From an uncultured Ruminococcus sp. (GTDB lineage: Bacteria; Bacillota; Clostridia; UBA1212; UBA1255): a DNA stretch of 12,720 nucleotides. Position 1 is the stretch's first letter. Every line of letters starts with the position of its first letter. Below the pieces are notes generated by a model. It was not told the origin of the DNA, did not search any database, and saw only the letters and a list, made by a program, of their open reading frames with translations. A program made the position numbers and the translations under genes. The stretch covers positions 1 through 12,720 of the forward strand of contig CACZOW010000208.1 of NCBI GenBank assembly GCA_902782885.1, read 5' to 3'. This document shows, piece after piece, positions 1 through 5,040 of the stretch.

Positions 1-33
1 ATGAGCGGCCCGATACGAGAGGAGACAACAACG

Positions 34-831
34 ATGAGAAAAAGTGGAGCATTGATCTGGGGAATACTGATTTTACTGGCGGCGGCGGGCCTGCTGTGTT
101 ACGCATTCATGCCAAACCTCGCCGTGTTTACCGTGCCGCTCTGGAAGTGGTTCGCGGCGGCGGCGCTGATCTACTGGATGGTCCGGCTGATATTCTTCAG
201 CAATAAACTGTCCAGAAGGCTGAGCTTCGTGTTCCCGCTGGCGCTGCTGTTTCTGGTGTTCGAGCGCGAGATCGGAACGCTGGCGGGCAGAGGCCCGAAT
301 TTTGTCAACAACTGGGTGATCGTCCTGGCGGCGGCGCTGTTGACGGCGGCGTTCCACCTGATCTTCCGCGACAAGCCGCTGGTCCGCATCAAGAGCAGCA
401 ACACGGTCTACGGCAACGATGCCAACGGGGGACAGAGCGCGGCGGCGTACGCGGGCAATCCCGGTACGCAGAGCCAGAACGGCACCCGCGGCGCAGGCAG
501 CTACGCCGGTGCCCGCACATTCTCCATGGGCAGCAACGTGTGCTACATTGACGCCCTCGAACCTTACGCCGCGGTGTCGAACCGCATGGGCCAGCTCGAC
601 GTCTATTACCAGAACGTCGACATGGGCGACCCGGCGCAGCAGGTCACGCTGGCAGTGAACAACGCCCTCGGCCAGACTTCCGTATACATCCCGGCCAACT
701 GGCGCGTCGTCCTCACCACCCAGGACAATCTCGGCGACATCTACGTCCGCCCCGACACCGCCGACGCCGTCCGCGTCTTCAGCGTGACCGTCAGCAACAA
801 AGGCGGCCAGGTGAGCATACTGTCGAAGTAA
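34..831 (+). CDS. LiaF-like membrane protein with C-terminal LiaF/DUF4097-type beta domain
   Basis: Predicted 265-residue integral membrane protein. Residues 1-115 hold about four hydrophobic segments (roughly 8-28, 33-52, 62-78 and 93-112), like the LiaI/LiaF transmembrane region. A glycine/alanine/asparagine-rich linker spans about 125-160. Residues 163-262 form a repetitive beta-rich domain with GQLDVYYQNV, GQTSVYIPANW and GDIYVRP, the pattern of the LiaF C-terminal domain. In Bacillus, LiaF restrains the LiaS kinase that senses cell-wall antibiotics; a similar envelope-stress role here is inferred, since no kinase or regulator is in view. The start at 34 is chosen because AGAGGAG (18-24) lies 9 bases upstream. 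The in-frame ATG at position 1 sits at the window edge with no visible ribosome site and would add 11 polar residues before a clean membrane segment. The gene ends before a terminator, so it belongs to a different unit from the polysaccharide genes. Confidence 0.75.
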   Translation: MRKSGALIWGILILLAAAGLLCYAFMPNLAVFTVPLWKWFAAAALIYWMVRLIFFSNKLSRRLSFVFPLALLFLVFEREIGTLAGRGPNFVNNWVIVLAAALLTAAFHLIFRDKPLVRIKSSNTVYGNDANGGQSAAAYAGNPGTQSQNGTRGAGSYAGARTFSMGSNVCYIDALEPYAAVSNRMGQLDVYYQNVDMGDPAQQVTLAVNNALGQTSVYIPANWRVVLTTQDNLGDIYVRPDTADAVRVFSVTVSNKGGQVSILSK

Positions 832-835
832 AGCA

Positions 836-849
836 GGCAGACGTCTGCC
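836..849. repeat. Perfect 14-base palindrome GGCAGACGTCTGCC
   Basis: GGCAGAC is followed directly by its reverse complement GTCTGCC, starting 5 bases after the stop codon at 829-831. It has no U-run, so it is not a normal terminator. It could be an operator for a dimeric regulator or an mRNA 3'-end structure. Function unknown. Confidence 0.5.
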
Positions 850-926
850 GCGAGTTGACACAATAAAAACGGAGAAGGCGGCCTGCCGGTTGACGGAGGC
901 GGCACAAATATCACAAAACAAAAGCG

Positions 927-950
927 AAAGCGGCCGAATGGCCGCTTTTT
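927..950 (+). terminator. Rho-independent terminator after the LiaF-like gene
   Basis: A perfect 9-base-pair stem, AAAGCGGCC (927-935) with GGCCGCTTT (940-948), closes a GAAT loop. The right arm runs into TTTTT (946-950). The left flank is A-rich (910-929), so the opposite strand also shows a T-rich tract and the element may work both ways. It separates the LiaF-like unit from the polysaccharide operon promoter 8 bases downstream. Confidence 0.85.
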
Positions 951-957
951 CTGATGA

Positions 958-986
958 TTGACCGCGCGGCGCATTTTTGGTATAAT
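958..986 (+). promoter_or_regulatory. Sigma-A (sigma-70) promoter of the loaP-polysaccharide operon
   Basis: The -35 box is TTGACC (958-963), one mismatch from consensus. The -10 box is TATAAT (981-986), a perfect consensus. The spacer is exactly 17 bases. TGG at 978-980 gives an extended -10 element. Transcription is expected to start near 992-994. No other promoter of similar quality is seen further down, so this one probably drives the whole cluster. Confidence 0.9.
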
Positions 987-992
987 GATAAC

Positions 993-1013
993 GTGTAGGT
1001 CTATGGCCAACAC
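993..1013 (+). promoter_or_regulatory. Candidate 5'-end RNA hairpin with an A-A mismatch
   Basis: GTGT (993-996) pairs with ACAC (1010-1013). A997 faces A1009, then GG (998-999) pairs with CC (1007-1008), and T1000 may wobble with G1006. The loop is CTATG. It would form at the very start of the transcript. Short stem; moderate to weak evidence. Confidence 0.35.
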
Positions 1014-1026
1014 AGGACAGGAACGC

Positions 1027-1045
1027 GCTTCGCCGCCATTGAAGC
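1027..1045 (+). promoter_or_regulatory. Candidate short leader hairpin
   Basis: GCTTC (1027-1031) pairs with GAAGC (1041-1045) around a 9-base loop. The five pairs alone are weak and could occur by chance. Listed only because the leader of a LoaP operon is expected to carry a protein-binding hairpin. Confidence 0.25.
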
Positions 1046-1112
1046 AGGGGCACATTGACGGCATCGCGGGAAACAGAGAGATCGGCAGAAACGGGCACTT
1101 TTTTGACTAAAA

Positions 1113-1143
1113 ACGGCGCCCGCCCGGCGGAGCCGTACCGCCG
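1113..1143 (+). promoter_or_regulatory. Two mutually exclusive GC-rich hairpins beside the loaP ribosome-binding site
   Basis: Structure I pairs ACGGC (1113-1117) with GCCGT (1132-1136), continued inside by CCGC (1120-1123) with GCGG (1127-1130). Structure II pairs CGGCGG (1125-1130) with CCGCCG (1138-1143) around a 7-base loop. They share 1125-1136 and so cannot form together. Structure II touches the ribosome-binding site at 1144-1150. This geometry would allow a switch in loaP translation, but no ligand or trigger is visible. On the minus strand structure I is followed by TTTTT and could stop antisense transcription. Confidence 0.4.
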
Positions 1144-1150
1144 AAGGAGG
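1144..1150 (+). promoter_or_regulatory. Ribosome-binding site of loaP
   Basis: AAGGAGG lies 9 bases before the ATG at 1160. It fixes the loaP start there rather than at the in-frame ATG at 1055, which lacks such a site and would add 35 residues unrelated to the NusG fold. Confidence 0.9.
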
Positions 1151-1159
1151 ACAACAGCC

Positions 1160-1795
1160 ATGTGCTATGTTATATACACCGGAGTCGGGCGCGAACAGCA
1201 GGTAAAAAAGCTGATCGACCGCACTGTGCCGCGGGAACTGTATACCCGCTGTTTTTATCCTTACCGGCACATGCGCAAGAAGATCGCCGGCAGCTGGGCA
1301 GACATATACGAGTGGCTGATCCCGGGCTATTTGTTCGTGATAACGGACCGGGTCGCCGAATTCAGTGTTGCCCTCGGGAGCATTTCGCGCGGCGGCCGTT
1401 ACGTTCGGCTGCTGGGCGGAGGCAAAAGCGGTGCCCGCGCGGCGGTCAACACCGGCAGCGAAGCGACCGGCGTCAACGCGGACACGGCATTTTCGCCCGT
1501 TGACCCCGCTGAGGAAGCCTGGCTGCGCCGAATGCTGGGCGACCGGTGGTTCGATATTGCCCCCGGAGCCGGCGACCCCGAAGAAGGCGACAACGCCGTT
1601 GCCGATCTCTCCGCCATCGATTTCGACGAAAACGACCGCGTACGCATCCTGTCCGGTCCCCTGATGAATTTCAGCGGCAACGTCCGCCGCATCGACCTCC
1701 ACCGCCGCCTGGCCGAAGTCGAGGTGCCTTTTATGGGTACCCTGCAGTGCCTGCGGCTGGGAGTGGAGATACTGGTGCGGGACGGCGAAGAATAA
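1160..1795 (+). CDS. loaP: LoaP-type antiterminator (specialised NusG paralogue)
   Basis: This 211-residue protein has the two-domain NusG layout. The N-terminal NGN domain starts MCYVIYTGVGREQQVKKLI and contains the typical WLIPGYLFV at 52-60, through which NusG proteins contact RNA polymerase. The C-terminal KOW domain (about 155-207) reads VRILSGPLMNFSGNV, then HRRLAEVEVPFMG. Known LoaP proteins suppress termination in one long operon, often as the first gene of a polysaccharide or antibiotic cluster, and act from a leader RNA hairpin. The position here fits: consensus promoter, long leader, then an operon of more than 11 kb. It is longer than I would expect for LoaP (roughly 170-180 residues) because of two low-complexity linkers, about 87-116 and 133-150, rich in Ala, Gly, Asp and Glu. 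An ordinary housekeeping NusG is unlikely given the context. Confidence 0.88.
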   Translation: MCYVIYTGVGREQQVKKLIDRTVPRELYTRCFYPYRHMRKKIAGSWADIYEWLIPGYLFVITDRVAEFSVALGSISRGGRYVRLLGGGKSGARAAVNTGSEATGVNADTAFSPVDPAEEAWLRRMLGDRWFDIAPGAGDPEEGDNAVADLSAIDFDENDRVRILSGPLMNFSGNVRRIDLHRRLAEVEVPFMGTLQCLRLGVEILVRDGEE

Positions 1796-1817
1796 TAATA
1801 ATGGAGAAACAGTAAAT

Positions 1818-3179
1818 ATGGCAGAAAAACGCATCGTCCGCTTCAGCCCTCCGGATATTTCGGAACTTGAAATTGCCGAGGTGGCAGAAGCGATGCGATC
1901 CGGCTGGATCACCACCGGTCCGCGAACAAAGCTTTTGGAACGGCGTCTCGCCGCATATATTGAAACCGGAAAAACAGATGTCGACTGCACCGGTGCCGAG
2001 GCGGAAGCGCGGTACGGGCAGCGCGTCGTATGCCTTAATTCCGCCACGGCGGCCGAGGAACTCAATCTGCGGATCCTGGGTGTGCGGGCGGGCGATGAAG
2101 TGATCGTTCCCGCATATACATATACCGCGACGGCATCGGCGGCGGTCCATTGCGGGGCCAGGGTCAGATTTGTTGACATAAAAAAAGACGGTGACGATGC
2201 CACGCACATGCCCGAGATGGACTATGAGGCGCTGGAGAGCGCGATCGGGCCGTCAACAAAAGCAATAGTCCTTGTTGATATCGGCGGCATAGTGGCAGAC
2301 TACGATCGCGTTTTTGAGATCGTTGACCGCAAACGCGCTGTTTTTAAGGCGCTTGAATCGGACGGCACTCCGCTCGGAGACCTGTCGGCGCGCGTTCAGC
2401 ATACGCTTGGCCGTGTCGCGGTAGTTGCGGACTGTGCGCACTCTCTCGGAGCTTCCCGGACGGTATCCCGTGCCGGGCTGGAGATACTGCGCAGACCCGA
2501 GAAGCGTATGACAGGGGCGATCGCCGATATGTCAAGCTTTTCTTTCCATGCGGTGAAAAACTTTACCACCGCGGAAGGCGGAGCGTCAACGTGGCTGCCG
2601 CTTCCCGGCATCGGCAACGCGGAAATATACAAAATGTTCCAGCTTCTGAGTCTGCACGGTCAGAACAAGGACGCGCTGGCAAAAACGCGCCCCGGTGTTT
2701 GGGAATATGATATCATCGGCCCGTGGTATAAGTGCAATATGACCGACATAATGGCCGCGATCGGGTTGCGTCAGCTTGACCGGTATCCGTCGATGCTGGC
2801 CCGCCGGGCTGAGATCATTCGGAGATATGACGCACTTTGCGATAAAATGGGTTTGTTCCATTTGAATCATCACGTCCCGGGTATGGACAGTTCCAATCAT
2901 CTTTATACGGTACGTGTTCCCGGCATTGACGCCGAGACCCGGAACCGAATAATAGACAAAATGGCAGAGCACGGCGTTGCCACCAGCGTCCATTATAAAC
3001 CGCTGCCGATGATGACGGCGTACGGACGCGACTGCAGCGCATATCCGAATTCGTATGACTATTTCCGGAACTTGTTCACTTTGCCGCTGTACACGCTGCT
3101 GACCGGCGAAGATGTTGAATATGTATGCGAAAGCGCGGAAGAGTCAATCACAGAAGCGTTAAACGAAAGGAAACTTTGA
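1818..3179 (+). CDS. DegT/DnrJ/EryC1/StrS-family sugar-nucleotide aminotransferase
   Basis: A 453-residue PLP enzyme expected to transfer an amino group, usually from glutamate, to the 4-keto group of a nucleotide sugar. Family signs in order: SGWITTGPRTKLLE (28-41), CLNSATAAEEL (72-82), GDEVIVPAYTYTATA (92-106), VVADCAHSLGAS (202-213) with Asp205 for the PLP pyridine nitrogen, and SSFSFHAVKNFTTAEGG (239-255), where Lys247 should carry PLP. Late residues VHYKPLPMMTAY (391-402) are also typical. It is longer than the usual 370-400 residues because of extra segments near 51-67 and 161-198. The start follows GGAG (1803-1806), 22 bases after loaP stops. Being next to the phosphoglycosyl transferase suggests a PglE-like role. 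The exact substrate is unknown: no PglF-type dehydratase is in the window, but the CapE intermediate could serve, as in the PseB/PseC pair. Confidence 0.88.
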   Translation: MAEKRIVRFSPPDISELEIAEVAEAMRSGWITTGPRTKLLERRLAAYIETGKTDVDCTGAEAEARYGQRVVCLNSATAAEELNLRILGVRAGDEVIVPAYTYTATASAAVHCGARVRFVDIKKDGDDATHMPEMDYEALESAIGPSTKAIVLVDIGGIVADYDRVFEIVDRKRAVFKALESDGTPLGDLSARVQHTLGRVAVVADCAHSLGASRTVSRAGLEILRRPEKRMTGAIADMSSFSFHAVKNFTTAEGGASTWLPLPGIGNAEIYKMFQLLSLHGQNKDALAKTRPGVWEYDIIGPWYKCNMTDIMAAIGLRQLDRYPSMLARRAEIIRRYDALCDKMGLFHLNHHVPGMDSSNHLYTVRVPGIDAETRNRIIDKMAEHGVATSVHYKPLPMMTAYGRDCSAYPNSYDYFRNLFTLPLYTLLTGEDVEYVCESAEESITEALNERKL

Positions 3180-3216
3180 GCGGTCTCCGGCCGCCTGAAG
3201 GAGCGCCGTACTGGTA

Positions 3217-3846
3217 ATGTATAAAAGATTTGTAAAAAGAATACTGGATATTGTCATCGCGTTGATCGCGCTGCCGTTTTTCTGCCTGTTTTTCATTATT
3301 CTTGCCCCGATCATATTCTTTACGGACAAAGGCCCCGTTTTCTACAACGCGCCGCGTCTCGGGAAAAAGGGCAAAGTTTTCAACATGTATAAATTCCGGT
3401 CAATGTACGTAAACGCACCGGATATCAGAAACGCGGATGGATCGACGTTCAACGGCGCAAACGATCCCCGCGTCACAAAGATCGGCAGATTCATGCGAAA
3501 AACCAGCCTTGACGAAATTCCGCAGATCCTTAATGTACTTAAAGGCGATATGAGTCTTGTCGGACCGAGGGCGTTTCTGGCGACCTCCGGTAAATCGTAT
3601 GAAGAAATGGACGAAAAGCGGCAGAAGAGATTGACCGTCCGTCCGGGGATCACCGGCTACAGCCAGGCGTATTACAGAAACTCCATCGGGCTGGAAGAAA
3701 AGATAGAAAAAGACTGCTATTATGTTGACCGTGTTTCTTTCGGTATGGATCTGAAGATACTTTTCAGGACAGTCGTGTCTGTTTTTAAGCGGGAAAACGT
3801 ATATGTCAATACGGACGCCGGCGGAAACGGGGCAAAAGGCGAATGA
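3217..3846 (+). CDS. Initiating phosphoglycosyl transferase, PglC/bacterial sugar transferase family
   Basis: This 209-residue monotopic membrane enzyme transfers a sugar 1-phosphate from a UDP-sugar to undecaprenyl phosphate, starting repeat-unit assembly on the inner face of the membrane. Basic residues (MYKRFVKR) precede one hydrophobic stretch, about 9-36, broken by Pro20 as in re-entrant PglC helices. The soluble part carries GPVFYNAPRLGKKGKVF (39-55), YKFRSMY (58-64), DPRVTKIGRFMRKTSLDEIPQ (83-103) with the Asp99-Glu100 catalytic pair, GDMSLVGPR (110-118) and RPGITGYSQ (142-150). The length matches small PglC-type members rather than the longer WcaJ type. AAGGAG (3198-3203) lies 13 bases before the start. 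The stop overlaps the next ATG by four bases (ATGA), implying translational coupling to ATP-grasp A. The sugar transferred is unknown; the product of the neighbouring aminotransferase is the favoured guess. Confidence 0.92.
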   Translation: MYKRFVKRILDIVIALIALPFFCLFFIILAPIIFFTDKGPVFYNAPRLGKKGKVFNMYKFRSMYVNAPDIRNADGSTFNGANDPRVTKIGRFMRKTSLDEIPQILNVLKGDMSLVGPRAFLATSGKSYEEMDEKRQKRLTVRPGITGYSQAYYRNSIGLEEKIEKDCYYVDRVSFGMDLKILFRTVVSVFKRENVYVNTDAGGNGAKGE

Positions 3847-5024
3847 AAAAATTATTAATAATCGGTGCTTCCATTCTGCAGCTGCCGGCGATCAAAAAGG
3901 CGAAGGAGCTCGGATTTTATGTCGGGGTCGTTGACTACAATCCGAAAGCCGTTGGCGTGCCGTACGCCGACGAATTTTTCAATGTCAGCACGATCGATAT
4001 TGACGGGGTTGTAAAAACCGCGCAAACGTTCCGCCCCGACGGTATAATGACGCTGGCTACGGATATGCCGATAAGGGCGGTCGCCAGAGCCTGCGAAGTG
4101 TGCGGACTTCCGGGTATCTGCTTTGACACGGCAGTCAAGGCGACGGATAAGGGCGAAATGATTAAAGCGTTCGACGCCTGCGGCGTAGAGCATCCCTGGT
4201 ATTACATCGCTCCGGACAAAGCCGCTTTTGATGCAATTGCGGAACAGGTCGTATTCCCGTGCGTAATGAAGCCGACCGACAACGCAGGCAGCCGCGGTGT
4301 CGTTTTATGCCGCAGCATCGATGAGCTGAAGGCGCAGTACTGCTATTCCCAGGGAGAGTCCCGCGGCGGAGCGGTGATCATAGAGGAATATCTTTGCGGC
4401 CCCGAATTCAGTGTTGAAGTGATCGTCACAGACGGGCGTCCCAATGTACTGCAGATCACTGACAAGCTTACGACCGGAGCGCCTCACTTTGTGGAAATGG
4501 GACACAGCCAGCCCACAAAACAGCCCGGATATGTTCAGGAAAAGATCCGCGACCTTGCCGTACGAGCTGTAAAAGCAGTAGGCATATCCAACGGGCCGGC
4601 TCATGTGGAAATGATATTGACGGAAAACGGTCCCAAAATGGTCGAACTTGGCGCGCGAATGGGAGGAGACTGCATTACATCTCACCTGGTGCCGTTGTCC
4701 ACGGGCATTGACATGGTCGGAGCGACTATCCGGCAGTCCTGCGGCGAAGCGGTCGATATAGAACCGAAGTTTAATAAAGGCGCGGCGATCCGTTATTTTC
4801 ATACCGGCAAAGGCGTGCTGAGGAACATAGAAAATGTCGAACAGGCCGAAGCTATCCCCGGTGTCAGGGAAATATCATTTGTTCGCCGGGCGGGTGATGC
4901 CGTAGGAGAGATCGGCAGCAGCGCGGACCGCGTCGGATTCGTGATCGCGCAGGCGGAAGATGCCGACAGCGCAATACGCGCGTGCGAGGCGGCGGTCAAA
5001 ACCGTTCGATTTACAGTAGATTGA
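3843..5024 (+). CDS. ATP-grasp ligase A
   Basis: A 393-residue ATP-grasp protein. These enzymes activate a carboxylate as acyl phosphate and join it to an amine or another nucleophile. Residues 1-100 form a Rossmann-like pre-ATP-grasp domain (MKKLLIIGASILQLPAIKKAKE). The ATP-grasp fold follows: VMKPTDNAGSRGV (141-153) with Lys143 and the glycine-rich loop, VIIEEYLCGPEFSVE (178-192), HVEMIL (254-259) with Glu256, and MVELGARMGGD (266-276) with metal-ligand candidate Glu268 and Arg272. The usual Asn of the E-x-N-x-R motif is Gly270. The organisation resembles PurK/carbamoyl-phosphate-synthase-like and BacD-like L-amino-acid ligases; the substrate cannot be read from sequence. Its ATG overlaps the phosphoglycosyl transferase stop, and it sits where Pgl-type clusters often have a sugar N-acyltransferase. 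A role acylating an amino sugar is inferred. Confidence 0.85.
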   Translation: MKKLLIIGASILQLPAIKKAKELGFYVGVVDYNPKAVGVPYADEFFNVSTIDIDGVVKTAQTFRPDGIMTLATDMPIRAVARACEVCGLPGICFDTAVKATDKGEMIKAFDACGVEHPWYYIAPDKAAFDAIAEQVVFPCVMKPTDNAGSRGVVLCRSIDELKAQYCYSQGESRGGAVIIEEYLCGPEFSVEVIVTDGRPNVLQITDKLTTGAPHFVEMGHSQPTKQPGYVQEKIRDLAVRAVKAVGISNGPAHVEMILTENGPKMVELGARMGGDCITSHLVPLSTGIDMVGATIRQSCGEAVDIEPKFNKGAAIRYFHTGKGVLRNIENVEQAEAIPGVREISFVRRAGDAVGEIGSSADRVGFVIAQAEDADSAIRACEAAVKTVRFTVD

Positions 5025-5040
5025 TTTTACGGAGAGAGAC

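Larger units (their letters stand above)
832..957 (+). other. Intergenic region between the LiaF-like gene and the loaP promoter
   Basis: No convincing gene is visible in these 126 bases. They hold a perfect palindrome (836-849) and a rho-independent terminator (927-950). A TTGACA at 855-860 has no -10 box at usable spacing. Confidence 0.7.
993..1159 (+). promoter_or_regulatory. Untranslated leader of the loaP operon, about 167 bases
   Basis: This is the stretch between the expected transcription start and the loaP ATG. It contains no convincing short coding region and no plus-strand terminator (the TTTTTT at 1099-1104 is not preceded by a good stem). Characterised LoaP proteins bind an RNA hairpin in the operon leader, so this is the natural place for the loading site. 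Candidate hairpins lie at 993-1013, 1027-1045, 1113-1136 and 1125-1143. Which one, if any, is the LoaP target cannot be told from one sequence. Confidence 0.6.

Noticed and set aside
1..33. ATG at position 1 as start of the LiaF-like protein
   Set aside because: The ATG at 34 has AGAGGAG at 9 bases and begins right before a membrane segment. The extra 11 residues are unlike a leader, and the window edge hides any ribosome site.
855..860. TTGACA resembling a -35 box
   Set aside because: No -10-like sequence occurs 16-18 bases downstream, and a terminator lies between it and loaP.
1099..1104. T-run in the loaP leader as a leader terminator
   Set aside because: No stable GC stem ends just before it, so it is not a convincing attenuator.
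73..1161. Open minus-strand frame of 362 codons
   Set aside because: It runs across the LiaF-like gene, the terminator and the loaP promoter. The product is Arg/Ala/His/Val-rich with no recognisable motif, as expected for an antisense shadow in GC-rich DNA.
1801..1815. Five-codon mini reading frame (ATG to TAA) between loaP and the aminotransferase
   Set aside because: Its ATG overlaps the GGAG that serves the next gene, and it has no ribosome site of its own. Most likely chance.
1001..2209. Open minus-strand frame of 402 codons
   Set aside because: It lies opposite loaP and the aminotransferase, both of which have clear family motifs. No ribosome-binding site or recognisable domain was seen.
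1357..4418. Shared 14-mer CGAATTCAGTGTTG in loaP and ATP-grasp A
   Set aside because: In both places it encodes Glu-Phe-Ser-Val within unrelated proteins, with no flanking similarity. Chance.
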